Positions 16,760 through 25,610 of a stretch of DNA of 64,000 bases are shown piece after piece (position 1 is the stretch's first letter; each line of letters opens with the position of its first letter). The stretch covers positions 1-64,000 of the forward strand of contig CAMYDW010000007.1 in assembly GCA_947254645.1 (NCBI GenBank), in the 5' to 3' direction. A program made the position numbers and the translations under genes. Under the pieces are notes generated by a model, which did no database searches, had not been told where the DNA came from, and saw only the letters and a program-made list of their open reading frames with translations. The stretch comes from an uncultured Peptococcaceae bacterium. GTDB taxonomy: Bacteria > Bacillota > Peptococcia > Peptococcales > Peptococcaceae.

Positions 16760-17382
16760 TACGCCAACACCTCCTCAACTTTCGCAACAGCGTCTTTAGT
16801 AAGAACAATGCTGCTATGGTTTAAAATTTCATAAGTGTTAAGTTCTCCAACAGTCACAGGAGTTACGCCTGGGATGTTGCGAGCGCTCTTCACTACAGCT
16901 TCATCAACTTCAGGAAGAACAACTAATGTTTTCTTTCCAGTATTCAACGCTTCAAGAACTTTAATCATGTCCTTGGTCTTTGGCGCATCAAAGCTCAATT
17001 GGTCAACAACAACCATTGCTTCTTCAGACACCTTATCGGAAAGCGCAGAACGCATTGCCAAAGATACTTTCTTTTTGTTAATACGATAAGAATAATCTCT
17101 TGGCTTTGGCCCGAAGATAATTGCACCACCGCGCCACAATGGGGAACGACTGGTACCAGCACGTGCACGGCCTGTACCCTTTTGACGCCATGGCTTACGG
17201 CCACCGCCTCTTACTTCGCCACGAGACTTCGTTCTAGAAGTACCACGACGCAAGCCTGCTAAATAATTAACTACTGCTTCATGCATAACTGCTTTGTTTG
17301 GTTCGATTCCGAAGATTTGTTCATTTAATGTCAATTCTTCGACTTCTGCACCTTGCATGTTTTTCACTTTAATAACTGGCAT
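16759..17382 (-). CDS. rplD: 50S ribosomal protein L4
   Basis: 207 residues. The basic loop GGGRKPWRQKGTGRARAGT near residues 61-79 reaches into the exit tunnel. L4 is the known autoregulator of the S10 operon in gamma-proteobacteria; whether it acts on the leader upstream of rpsJ here cannot be told. ATG with AGGAGG upstream. Confidence 0.96.
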   Translation of the reverse strand: MPVIKVKNMQGAEVEELTLNEQIFGIEPNKAVMHEAVVNYLAGLRRGTSRTKSRGEVRGGGRKPWRQKGTGRARAGTSRSPLWRGGAIIFGPKPRDYSYRINKKKVSLAMRSALSDKVSEEAMVVVDQLSFDAPKTKDMIKVLEALNTGKKTLVVLPEVDEAVVKSARNIPGVTPVTVGELNTYEILNHSSIVLTKDAVAKVEEVLA

Positions 17383-17399
17383 GTATTCTCCTCCTTTCC

Positions 17400-18026
17400 T
17401 TACTTACTCTTAACGCTTTCTTTAATAACAACGAGTGAGTTTTTAGCGCCAGGTACAGAACCTTTCACTAAAAGCAAGTTGTTTTCAACGTCAACTTTTA
17501 CTACTTGAAGGTTTTGAACGGTTACGTTCTTGTTCCCAGCACGTCCTGGCATCAAATGTCCTTTGAATACATGATGAGGACCGGCAGCACCAATAGACCC
17601 GGTTTTTCTCTTATGTTTAGAACCGTGTGTCATTGGCCCACGATGACGTCCGTAGCGCTTAATGGTACCTGCAAAACCTTTACCTTTGCTTACGCCGCTT
17701 ACATCAATAGCGTCGCCTTCTGCAAAGATATCAGCTTTGATTTCATCACCATTGTTGTAGCTTGAAGCATCTTCAACAGCAAATTCACGAAGATACTTTT
17801 TAGCGGCCACACCAGCTTTGTCAAAATGTCCTTTTGCAGGTTTGTTTACTGCTACAGGCTTAATTGCGCCAAAGCCGACTTGAATGGCATTGTAACCATC
17901 CGTATCATTTGATTTTACTTGAGTGACTACACAAGGGCCTGCTTCAATTGCTGTTACAGGAACCAATACGCCTTCTGGTGTAAAGATTTGAGTCATCCCA
18001 ATTTTTTTACCTAAAATGGCTTTCAT
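17400..18026 (-). CDS. rplC: 50S ribosomal protein L3
   Basis: 208 residues from the ATG at 18024-18026 (MKAILGKKIGMTQIF). An upstream in-frame GTG overlaps the Shine-Dalgarno itself and was not used. The extended loop SKGKGFAGTIKRYGRHRG near residues 116-133 approaches the peptidyl transferase centre. Confidence 0.96.
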   Translation of the reverse strand: MKAILGKKIGMTQIFTPEGVLVPVTAIEAGPCVVTQVKSNDTDGYNAIQVGFGAIKPVAVNKPAKGHFDKAGVAAKKYLREFAVEDASSYNNGDEIKADIFAEGDAIDVSGVSKGKGFAGTIKRYGRHRGPMTHGSKHKRKTGSIGAAGPHHVFKGHLMPGRAGNKNVTVQNLQVVKVDVENNLLLVKGSVPGAKNSLVVIKESVKSK

Positions 18027-18055
18027 TCGAACTGCCACCTCCTTCTCTAAATAAA

Positions 18056-18364
18056 TTATAATTTAATTTCGATTTCAACGCCGCTTGGCAAATCTAAACG
18101 CATCAACGCTTCAACAGTTTTGTTGGTGTGTTCAGTAATGTCAATCAAACGTTTGTGAGTTCTGGTTTCAAATTGTTCTCTAGAGTCTTTGTTGACATGT
18201 GGAGAACGAAGTACTGTGTAAACTGCTTTTTCAGTTGGTAGTGGCACCGGACCAGAAACCGTTGCACCAGTTTTTTTAGCAGTTTCAACAATTTTGCTTG
18301 CGCTTTGATCAAGTACTTTATGATCGAAAGCTTTCAAGCGAATTCTGATTTTGTTTCTTGCCAT
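18056..18364 (-). CDS. rpsJ: 30S ribosomal protein S10
   Basis: 102 residues. MARNKIRIRLKAFDHKVLDQSA and SPHVNKDSREQFETRTHKR (about 53-71) are diagnostic. Besides its ribosomal role, S10 is the NusE antitermination factor. First gene of the operon, preceded by a structured 5' leader and a sigma-A-type promoter. No str operon (rpsL, fusA, tuf) precedes it. Confidence 0.97.
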   Translation of the reverse strand: MARNKIRIRLKAFDHKVLDQSASKIVETAKKTGATVSGPVPLPTEKAVYTVLRSPHVNKDSREQFETRTHKRLIDITEHTNKTVEALMRLDLPSGVEIEIKL

Positions 18365-18482
18365 TTGTTTTCCTCCTTTTTCGCCCGTTTATCGGACTTC
18401 TCAGCGAAAAATACCTAGGACACGGACTCGGGTGTGTCCTCTTTGCCTAGCAACCTCTCGCTTCATTGCATTTTACGGCACC
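18365..18482 (-). promoter_or_regulatory. Structured 5' leader of the S10 ribosomal operon
   Basis: About 118 bases lie between the predicted transcription start and rpsJ. On the minus strand there is a seven-base stem AGGACAC/GTGTCCT (18417-18440) and an eight-base stem TTTTTCGC/GCGAAAAA (18377-18411) directly abutting the GGAGG at 18372-18376. A shorter TTGC-TAG-GCAA element lies upstream. This looks like a ribosomal-protein-responsive leader controlling translation, but it matches no leader I can name. Confidence 0.5.
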
Positions 18483-18487
18483 ATATA

Positions 18488-18516
18488 AATATATCATGCC
18501 AAAAAAACTATTGCAA
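18488..18516 (-). promoter_or_regulatory. Promoter of the rpsJ ribosomal operon
   Basis: TTGCAA (18511-18516), 17-base spacer and TATATT (18488-18493) on the minus strand, just downstream of the clpC terminator. It gives a leader of about 118 bases. Confidence 0.65.
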
Positions 18517-18551
18517 GCTTTTTTTCGCTTATTTTAGCGTTTTTTTACAAA

Positions 18552-18583
18552 AAAAGCCGTCATCAAATTTGATGACGGCTTTT
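18552..18583 (-). terminator. Terminator of the ctsR-mcsA-mcsB-clpC operon
   Basis: Perfect inverted repeat AAAAGCCGTCATCAAA and its complement, GC-rich in the middle, followed on the minus strand by seven Ts. Directly downstream of the clpC stop. Confidence 0.9.
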
Positions 18584-18589
18584 AACATA

Positions 18590-21067
18590 TTATTTATTTT
18601 TCAAAACAATTTTTCCTTCTGCATCTGCATCAATCTGAATCACATCGCCATTGGTATAGGTACCAGCCAGCAATGCATCTGACAATAAATCTTCCACTTC
18701 ATTCTGAATGGCACGACGCAATGGTCTTGCACCATATTCTGGGTCAAAGCCAACTTTTGCAATGGCTTTCAACGCTTCTTCACTGATTTCCAAGGTCATG
18801 TCTTGTTCTGCTAAACGCTTGCGTAAATCGCCAAGCATTAAGCCAACAATCTGTTCAATTTCCGTATCCGTTAATGGATGGAATACCACAATATCATCTA
18901 TTCTATTGATAAATTCTGGACGGAATGCTTTTTTCACATATCCCATGACATTCTTCTTCAATGCTTCATAATCATTCTTTTGTTGTACATCTGTTGCTTC
19001 AGCACTTGTAAAGCCTAGTGCCTTATTGTTCTGCATTGCTTGTGAGCCAAGATTACTGGTCATAATAATGACGGTATTTTTGAAATCTACCACACGCCCT
19101 TGACTATCAGTCAAACGCCCATCATCCAATACTTGTAACAATATATTGAATACATCTGGATGTGCTTTTTCAATTTCATCAAAGAGAACCACACTATAAG
19201 GTTTGCGACGCACTCGTTCTGTCAACTGTCCACCTTCATCATAGCCAACATATCCTGGAGGCGCCCCAGTCAAACGGCTAACCGCAAATTTTTCCATATA
19301 CTCACTCATATCAATGCGTATCATGGCATTCTCATCATCAAACAAGCTTTCAGCTAAGGCCTTTGCTAGTTCTGTTTTACCAACACCTGTTGGCCCTAGG
19401 AAGAGGAAGCTCCCTATTGGACGCTTCGGATCCTTCAAGCCAGAATGGGCACGACGTACTGCTTTAGAAACTGCCTTGACAGCCTCATCTTGCCCAACCA
19501 CACGCTGATGTAAGATTTCTTCCATGCGTAGCAAGCGTTGACTGTCTTCTTCTTTCAATTTTGTCACCGGTACACCAGACCAATTTGCCACAATTTCAGC
19601 AATGTCCTCTTCTGTGACGACTTGATGACTTGTTTTATTCTCTTTATCCCACGCTTCTCTCGCTGAAGTAAGCTTTTCTTGAACCACTTTCTTTTCATCA
19701 CGAAGTTCCGCTGCTTTTTCGAAAGCTTGAGATTGAATAGCAGCCTCTAGTTCATTGGTAAGATGTTCAATGTTGGCTTCCATTTCTTGAATATCTGCTG
19801 GAGCCATATTGTTTCTTAATCGCACGCGAGAACATGCTTCATCAATTAAGTCGATGGCTTTATCTGGTAATTGTCTATCATTAATATAGCGGTCAGAAAG
19901 CTTAACTGCAGCTTCAACAGCAGCTTCTTCAATGGCTACACTGTGGAAAGCTTCATATTTATCTTTAATGCCATTTAAAATTTCAATTGCATCTTCTACA
20001 CTCGGTGCATCAACGGTTACTGGTTGGAAACGACGTTCCAAAGCCGCATCTTTTTCAATATGTTTACGGTATTCATCTAAAGTGGTTGCACCAATGAGTT
20101 GTATTTCACCTCTTGCCAATTCAGGCTTTAATATATTGGCAGCGTCCAGGGACCCTTCTGCAGAACCTGCACCAACAATGGTGTGTAATTCATCAATGAA
20201 CAAGATCACGTTTTGACGTTGCTTCACTTCTTCAATGATACGTTTAACACGCTCTTCGAAATCTCCACGATACTTACTTCCTGCAACCAGTCCGCCCATA
20301 TCTACTGTGATGATTTCTTTATCCTTGAGAAGCTCAGGCACCTCGCCAGCGATGATGCGTTGAGCAAGTCCCTCGGCAATAGCAGTCTTCCCAACCCCAG
20401 GCTCCCCAATAAGGGCAGGGTTGTTCTTGGTGCGTCGAATAAGAATCTGAATCACACGTTCTATTTCTTTGCTACGGCCAATGACAGGGTCAATTTTACC
20501 TTCTTTTGCCAGTCTGTTTAAATTCTTGCCATATTCTTCTAGGGCCTGTTCTTTACCTTCTCTTGCACCTTCCTCTGAGGCGTGCATGTTCATTCCACCA
20601 GGGGTTGGTTGTTGCTGTTGTCCACCAAAATTGCCACCATAGTGATTATTGATCTCGCGAACGATATGTTCAATAGTCACACCTTGCTCAAGTAACGCTT
20701 GGAAAGCAACGCCTTCTCCCGTTTCAATAATTGCCAACAAAAGATGTTCTGTGGCAATACTATTCATTTTTAAGCGAATAGCCAAATTCCAAGCCAACTC
20801 AAAGCTTTTCTTTACACGTGGGGTGTAATCTAATTGTGAAGCTTCAATTGGGGTTTGACCTTCTCCAACCATGCCGACAATGAGTTCTTTTGTTTTATCG
20901 TATTCGATACCAAGATGACTTAATACATTAGAAGCAATGCCTTCTGTATGCATAAGCCCTAATAAAACATGTTCTGTACCGATAATGCGATGGTTCATTT
21001 TCAAAGCCTCTTCTTGAGCGTATGCCAAGGCTTTTTTTGCATTTTCTGTATAATTAAATTGTGCCAT
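18590..21067 (-). CDS. clpC: AAA+ protease ATPase subunit ClpC
   Basis: 825 residues. Hexameric unfoldase that feeds substrates to ClpP; with McsB it degrades arginine-phosphorylated proteins. Order: Clp N-domain repeats (about 1-145), first AAA+ module (Walker A GEPGVGKT near 215), a UVR-type coiled-coil middle domain (about 420-480), second AAA+ module (GPTGVGKT near 548), and the LGF loop (ALGFTS) expected to dock on ClpP. Last gene of the operon, 11 bases after mcsB. Controlled from the ctsR promoter. Confidence 0.97.
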   Translation of the reverse strand: MAQFNYTENAKKALAYAQEEALKMNHRIIGTEHVLLGLMHTEGIASNVLSHLGIEYDKTKELIVGMVGEGQTPIEASQLDYTPRVKKSFELAWNLAIRLKMNSIATEHLLLAIIETGEGVAFQALLEQGVTIEHIVREINNHYGGNFGGQQQQPTPGGMNMHASEEGAREGKEQALEEYGKNLNRLAKEGKIDPVIGRSKEIERVIQILIRRTKNNPALIGEPGVGKTAIAEGLAQRIIAGEVPELLKDKEIITVDMGGLVAGSKYRGDFEERVKRIIEEVKQRQNVILFIDELHTIVGAGSAEGSLDAANILKPELARGEIQLIGATTLDEYRKHIEKDAALERRFQPVTVDAPSVEDAIEILNGIKDKYEAFHSVAIEEAAVEAAVKLSDRYINDRQLPDKAIDLIDEACSRVRLRNNMAPADIQEMEANIEHLTNELEAAIQSQAFEKAAELRDEKKVVQEKLTSAREAWDKENKTSHQVVTEEDIAEIVANWSGVPVTKLKEEDSQRLLRMEEILHQRVVGQDEAVKAVSKAVRRAHSGLKDPKRPIGSFLFLGPTGVGKTELAKALAESLFDDENAMIRIDMSEYMEKFAVSRLTGAPPGYVGYDEGGQLTERVRRKPYSVVLFDEIEKAHPDVFNILLQVLDDGRLTDSQGRVVDFKNTVIIMTSNLGSQAMQNNKALGFTSAEATDVQQKNDYEALKKNVMGYVKKAFRPEFINRIDDIVVFHPLTDTEIEQIVGLMLGDLRKRLAEQDMTLEISEEALKAIAKVGFDPEYGARPLRRAIQNEVEDLLSDALLAGTYTNGDVIQIDADAEGKIVLKNK

Positions 21068-21078
21068 AATATCTCTCC

Positions 21079-22122
21079 TTAAAAGGACTGTAACTGTTCT
21101 CTCATATAATGAGCTCTCAATAAATCTCTTGTATTCGCATCACATGCTTCACCGTGCAAAAATTCCACATATCCAGGATGTGCCAATAAGAACAATGGAT
21201 TCACATCTGCCAGCGACCACTCTTTTAAAATATCAGCTGCAACGCCAAAACGCACCATATTGAGCAACTCATAAGTTTCAGCACCTGATAAACACCGTGC
21301 ATATTTCAAAGTGCCTAAAGCGCGATAGCATTGGTCTTCTAAAAGAGTATCCTTTGCCTTCATTTTTTCTCTCAACTGACGTTCTTGTTGAACAATTTGT
21401 TTAGCAACCGATTGAACAGTTGAAAGAATGTCCTCTTCACTCTTTCCAAGAGTCATTTGGTTAGACAACTGATACAGATTGCCATAGGCCTTTGTACCTT
21501 CACCAAAAAATCCTCTCACAGTCATTCCCATATTGCCAACCTGTTGCAAGCTCCCAACTTGTTTATAATATGCCATTGCTGGCAAATGCAGCATCACAGA
21601 AACACGTAATCCTGTGCCAAGATTGGTTGGACAACTTGTCAAATACCCCAATCTTTGATCAAAAGCGAATCCACCATATTCACCAATACGGTCATCTAAT
21701 TGATTGGCTGCTTGCCACGCTTTTCCTGTTGCCAATCCAGGATAGAAAGTTTGCATACGCAAGTGGTCTTCTTCATTAATCATGATGCTTTGTGATAAGT
21801 CTTTTTTTAACACAAGGGCACGATAACGCTCATCTTCCATCGCCTGTTGAGGACTGATGAGATGCTTCGCCAAAAGCGCTTGCTTATCTAAAGCTGCCAT
21901 ATCATCCATTCGATAGAATTGATATTCACTATGACTTTCGGAAAAATCAGCAAGGTACTTCCACACCTGCATGGCTTCCTCTCGATCTTGTCGATGTGGA
22001 AAACGTTGGGCCGCAAAATTTCTTGCCAAGCGCACCCTCGTGGATAAAACAACATCATCCGCTTCGCCTCCACCACTGTTCCATGCTGGATTTTTATCAA
22101 TCAATTGTTCACGAAGGGACAT
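21079..22122 (-). CDS. mcsB: Protein arginine kinase McsB
   Basis: 347 residues, phosphagen-kinase fold. Phosphorylates arginines, marking proteins for ClpC-ClpP. STRVRLARNF at residues 27-36 and the catalytic loop TSCPTNLGTG with Cys164 are intact. An RDLLRAHYMRE segment near the C-terminus corresponds to the RDxxR allosteric phospho-arginine pocket. I chose the ATG at 22120-22122, six bases after GAGGTG. The gene overlaps the end of mcsA. Confidence 0.95.
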   Translation of the reverse strand: MSLREQLIDKNPAWNSGGGEADDVVLSTRVRLARNFAAQRFPHRQDREEAMQVWKYLADFSESHSEYQFYRMDDMAALDKQALLAKHLISPQQAMEDERYRALVLKKDLSQSIMINEEDHLRMQTFYPGLATGKAWQAANQLDDRIGEYGGFAFDQRLGYLTSCPTNLGTGLRVSVMLHLPAMAYYKQVGSLQQVGNMGMTVRGFFGEGTKAYGNLYQLSNQMTLGKSEEDILSTVQSVAKQIVQQERQLREKMKAKDTLLEDQCYRALGTLKYARCLSGAETYELLNMVRFGVAADILKEWSLADVNPLFLLAHPGYVEFLHGEACDANTRDLLRAHYMREQLQSF

Positions 22123-22663
22123 CGCCTTCACCTCTTTCAGACGGTTGTGTTGTGTCTTGTAACCCCTTCAGTGCATCGCGCAATCGTGCAGCTTCTTCAA
22201 AGTTCTCTGCTTTGATTGCTTCTTGCAGGGCTTGCTGCATGGTTTCTTTTTCGCTTAAAGGTTCCGCTTTATTAGGACACTTGCCAATATGTGCTGTATG
22301 ACCATGCACTCGTCTCAATAGGTCTGGCAATAAGTCTGCAAAATGCTCATAACAATGCTTGCAGCCTAAAAGCCCTTGTTTTTGAAACAATTCCCATGTG
22401 GTACCACAAGTTGGACAAGCGTTGATGTGCGCCTGTTTCTTAGGCTGAACAACCGTGCTTCCTTCAAACATCGGCTGAAACCAATGATTAAATCCTTGAT
22501 TGCTAAAGAAGTCATCAAAGAACGGATCGTTTAGCTTTTGAAATATAGCGTGCTCTTGTTTTGCTGCACACTCTGCACAAATATGCTGTTCGCTGTGTAC
22601 ACCATTGATCACCTTTTGGGTGTGAACGGTTGCTTCTCGTTGTTGACAAATTTCACATAACAC
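22109..22663 (-). CDS. mcsA: McsB activator McsA (zinc-finger, UVR domain)
   Basis: 184 residues. Two treble-type zinc sites: CEIC near residues 3-6 with CAEC near 28-31, and CPTC with CKHC in the middle. A UVR motif (EAIKAENFEEAARLRDALKG) closes the protein. McsA activates McsB and links it to ClpC and CtsR. I chose the GTG at 22661-22663, nine bases after GGAG, because it gives the typical MLCEICQQREATVH start. A longer TTG-initiated frame from 22690 would precede the Shine-Dalgarno. Confidence 0.92.
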   Translation of the reverse strand: MLCEICQQREATVHTQKVINGVHSEQHICAECAAKQEHAIFQKLNDPFFDDFFSNQGFNHWFQPMFEGSTVVQPKKQAHINACPTCGTTWELFQKQGLLGCKHCYEHFADLLPDLLRRVHGHTAHIGKCPNKAEPLSEKETMQQALQEAIKAENFEEAARLRDALKGLQDTTQPSERGEGDVPS

Positions 22664-22699
22664 GTTGCATTTCTCCTTTGAACTGTCCAAACAACTATA

Positions 22700-23167
22700 C
22701 TATTTATCATTTTTGATTGTAATATTCGCTAATAGATGTGTCATCAAATAGGCACGCAACTCATTAATTGTCATTGCTTGTGTCATTTGTAACACTCTTT
22801 CTTTAAAAATGGATTTTAAAAGTGTTCCTACATCAGGTGGCAGTACACCTTCCTCTACCAAATAATTCAAGATGCCTTCTGCTTGCTGCTCATTGAGTTG
22901 TTGACTTGCAGCATCGAAAAGAGGTTGTAAATCATCTTCTTTATTAATCGGAATGGCTTGAATTCGGATATAACCACCACCGCCACGTCTTGTCTCTACA
23001 ATATAGCCATCTGTTGGCGTAAAACGTGTCCGGAGCACATAATTAATTTGGCTCGGCACACAACTAAATTTTTCAGAAAGTATACTTCGTTGAACAATTA
23101 ATATCCCTTCTTCCTCTGCCAACAATCTTTTTAGGTAGAATTCTATTTCTCTTGATAAATTACCCAT
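22700..23167 (-). CDS. ctsR: Transcriptional repressor CtsR
   Basis: 155 residues. Heat-sensing repressor of clp genes. The N-terminal winged helix ends in the glycine-rich wing RRGGGGYIRI (about residues 61-70), the thermosensing element. The C-terminal half is the dimerisation domain that McsB phosphorylates. First gene of ctsR-mcsA-mcsB-clpC; two CtsR-type boxes overlap its promoter region, so autoregulation is expected. Confidence 0.96.
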   Translation of the reverse strand: MGNLSREIEFYLKRLLAEEEGILIVQRSILSEKFSCVPSQINYVLRTRFTPTDGYIVETRRGGGGYIRIQAIPINKEDDLQPLFDAASQQLNEQQAEGILNYLVEEGVLPPDVGTLLKSIFKERVLQMTQAMTINELRAYLMTHLLANITIKNDK

Positions 23168-23189
23168 GCAATGATTTTCACCTCATTTC

Positions 23190-23206
23190 TTTGACCTTTA
23201 CTAACC
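23190..23206 (-). promoter_or_regulatory. CtsR-type operator, proximal
   Basis: On the minus strand two heptads GGTTAGT and GGTCAAA are separated by AAA. This matches the published CtsR box (direct repeat of RGTCAAA-like heptads spaced by NAN); the second heptad is perfect. About 25 bases upstream of ctsR. Confidence 0.7.
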
Positions 23207-23232
23207 TTAATTTTTATATACACTAACACAAA

Positions 23233-23249
23233 GGTTAATAAACGTCAAA
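23233..23249 (+). promoter_or_regulatory. CtsR-type operator, distal
   Basis: On the plus strand GGTTAAT and CGTCAAA are separated by AAA, the CtsR box layout in the opposite orientation to the proximal box. The complement contains TTGACG, a likely -35 for ctsR, so binding would block RNA polymerase. A good -10 at the correct spacing is not obvious (TAGTGT at 17 bases). Confidence 0.6.
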
Positions 23250-23333
23250 TTTTTTATTTTTTTATATTTTTTCTTACTTTTATATAGGGTATAGTATTAC
23301 TAGCTGCAACTTTATCATTGGAGGTATACGCCT

Positions 23334-25220
23334 ATGAACGATATCATAGAAAAAAAGCTTGCAACGCTCCCAGAAAATCCAGGCGTTTATTTAATGAAAG
23401 ATAAAGAGGGCGCTATTATATATGTAGGAAAAGCCATCAATTTAAAAAATAGAGTCCGTTCCTACTTTCGCACCCAACCCAAAGAAGCTGTTAAAACCAT
23501 TGCATTGGTAAAACACATCCATGATTTAGAGTATATTATTGTTGATAATGAAACAGAGGCATTGGTATTAGAGTGCAATCTTATAAAAAAATATAAGCCA
23601 AAATACAATATCAATTTAAAAGATGGCAAAACCTATCCTTATATTCGTATCACAAACGAAGCCTATCCACGCATCTTTATTACAAGGCATATTGTAAGGG
23701 ATGGGTCTCGTTATTTTGGCCCTTATCCAACCATTACCGAGTTACGTGACACCCTCGAACTGCTTCATCATATTTTCCCCTACAGAACCTGCTCCAATGG
23801 TCAATTTAACAAGGGAATTTCCTGCCTAAATAAACACATTGGTATTTGCGCTGCGCCCTGTATCGGCCAAATTTCAAAAAAATCTTATAATGAAATGATT
23901 GATGAAGTGGCACAGTTTTTTGCTGGACATATAGAGCCCCTCACTAAAGAATTAAAAAAGAAAATGTTGGCTGCCTCAGAGGAACTGGCTTTCGAAAAAG
24001 CTGCTGTTTTGCGTGACCAGCTCGTTGCAATTGAGAAAATCAGCAAGCGTCAAAAAGCCATTTCCGATTTCAAAGACAATCATGATGTAGTGGCCATGGC
24101 ACGCAATGATTTAGGGGCCATGATGCAAGTGTTTTTTGTGCGTGGCGGTAAAGTCTTAGGACGTGAAAGCTATCCACTCCATGCCAATCGCAACGATTCT
24201 GACGACGAAGTTTTTTCAAGCTTTATGAAGCAATTCTACCTGGCACAAGAAGCCGTACCGCCTATTATTTATGTAGATCAATCCTTCAAAGACCTTGCGC
24301 TGTTAGAAAAATTGCTGAGTCAGAAGCATCAATCTAAAATTCAAATACATCAGCCCCAGCGCGGGCAATATCGTGCGCTTGTGGATTTGGTTTCTCGCAA
24401 CGCCAAAGAGGCACTCAACAAGCGTATTGTCAGCCAAGATATTGCCATGGCACGCACAGAAGGTGCCCTCGCCGATTTAGCAGATTTTTTGCATCTTGAC
24501 CACATCCCACATCGCATTGAGTGCTATGATATTTCAAATATTCAAGGCTCCGATTCTGTTGCTTCTATGGTTGTTTTTGTGGCTGGCAAGCCTATGAAAA
24601 GTCAATATCGACGTTTCAAGATTAAAACAGTAGAAGGCCCCAACGATTTTGCAAGCATGAACGAGGTTATCAATCGTCGTTTTCGACATGCCAAAGAAGA
24701 GCTTGCTACAGGGATGAAAATGGGCAAATTTGCTTGGTTGCCTGATTTGGTGATCATCGATGGAGGCAAAGGGCAGCTTGGCTATGCGAGAAAAGCCATG
24801 CGCGACCAAGGCTTCGACTATATCCCTACCTTTGGTCTTGCAAAACAAGAAGAATTGCTCTTTAAAGAGTTTGAGGAAGAGCCTATTGTATTGCCTCGTC
24901 AATCCAACGCCCTTTATCTTATCCAACGATTACGCGATGAATCCCACCGCTTTGCCATTACCTATCATCGTAGTTTGCGTGGCAAACGACAGCTGGCTTC
25001 TATTCTTGATGATATTCCTGGCATAGGGAAGAAGCGAAAATCCTCTCTATTGACGCATTTTACATCATTTAGTAAAATTCAAGGAGCAAGCATTGAAGAA
25101 TTGTCTGAAGTAGATGGCATTAGTCCAGCGCTGGCCGAAAATATTTATACTTATTTAAAGACCCATCAAGATTTGCAAGCGCGCATCAAGCAAAACAAAT
25201 CACAAAATACTGGAGGTTAA
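23334..25220 (+). CDS. uvrC: Excinuclease ABC subunit C
   Basis: 628 residues. Makes both incisions in nucleotide excision repair. GIY-YIG nuclease at the N-terminus (PGVYLMKD...IIYVGKAINLKNRVRSYF, about 15-46), UVR motif near 205-235 that meets UvrB, RNase H-like second nuclease with YDISNIQG near 399 and the catalytic Asp in VIIDGGKGQL near 476, and a C-terminal tandem helix-hairpin-helix (DIPGIGKKRKSSLL). ATG with GGAGG upstream. A TATAGT at 23290-23295 is the likely -10; the -35 is poor. Confidence 0.96.
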   Translation: MNDIIEKKLATLPENPGVYLMKDKEGAIIYVGKAINLKNRVRSYFRTQPKEAVKTIALVKHIHDLEYIIVDNETEALVLECNLIKKYKPKYNINLKDGKTYPYIRITNEAYPRIFITRHIVRDGSRYFGPYPTITELRDTLELLHHIFPYRTCSNGQFNKGISCLNKHIGICAAPCIGQISKKSYNEMIDEVAQFFAGHIEPLTKELKKKMLAASEELAFEKAAVLRDQLVAIEKISKRQKAISDFKDNHDVVAMARNDLGAMMQVFFVRGGKVLGRESYPLHANRNDSDDEVFSSFMKQFYLAQEAVPPIIYVDQSFKDLALLEKLLSQKHQSKIQIHQPQRGQYRALVDLVSRNAKEALNKRIVSQDIAMARTEGALADLADFLHLDHIPHRIECYDISNIQGSDSVASMVVFVAGKPMKSQYRRFKIKTVEGPNDFASMNEVINRRFRHAKEELATGMKMGKFAWLPDLVIIDGGKGQLGYARKAMRDQGFDYIPTFGLAKQEELLFKEFEEEPIVLPRQSNALYLIQRLRDESHRFAITYHRSLRGKRQLASILDDIPGIGKKRKSSLLTHFTSFSKIQGASIEELSEVDGISPALAENIYTYLKTHQDLQARIKQNKSQNTGG

Positions 25221-25221
25221 T

Positions 25222-25563
25222 ATGAAATCTATTCTTATCCGTCTTTTTACTTATTCCCTCGCCCTTTATTTGACATCTCAATTGGTGCAAGGACTCTATT
25301 TTGATACCATTGCTTCCTTAATAATGGGCGCTGCCGTATTAAGCATTATCAATGCTTTAGTACGACCAGTACTTCTCATTCTCACTTTGCCAATTAATAT
25401 TCTTAGTATTGGCTTATTCACCTTCGTTATCAACGGATTAATGCTCAAAATCACTGGTATTCTAGTGCCAGGCATGGCCGTTGGCGGATTCTGGGTGGCT
25501 ACTTTTGCCGCATTGATTTTGACATTTATATCTTCCATTATTAATTGGTTGGTCAGTGAATAA
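25222..25563 (+). CDS. YvlD-like four-helix membrane protein (Phage_holin_4_2 family)
   Basis: 113 residues, four hydrophobic segments. NALVRPVLLILTLPINILS near residues 45-63 is the hallmark of the YvlD/DUF360 family, sometimes named mycobacterial phage holin family IV. It is a chromosomal family with no proven lysis role, and no phage gene is near. Starts two bases after the uvrC stop with GGAGG inside the end of uvrC, so it is co-translated. Function unknown; in Bacillus it is linked to cell-envelope stress. Confidence 0.85.
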   Translation: MKSILIRLFTYSLALYLTSQLVQGLYFDTIASLIMGAAVLSIINALVRPVLLILTLPINILSIGLFTFVINGLMLKITGILVPGMAVGGFWVATFAALILTFISSIINWLVSE

Positions 25564-25607
25564 AAAAATAGCCTTTGAAAGCACTTGCTTTCAAAGGCTA
25601 TTTTTTT
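25562..25607. terminator. Bidirectional terminator between uvrC-yvlD and the 25611 gene
   Basis: A 22-base perfect stem (left arm 25562-25583, right arm 25586-25607) with A and T tracts at both ends, between convergent genes. It can end both transcripts. Confidence 0.92.
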
Positions 25608-25610
25608 ATT

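Noticed and set aside
25222..25563. The YvlD-like protein as a phage holin and sign of a prophage
   Set aside because: The family name is historical. The gene is coupled to uvrC and there are no phage genes, integrase or attachment repeats nearby.
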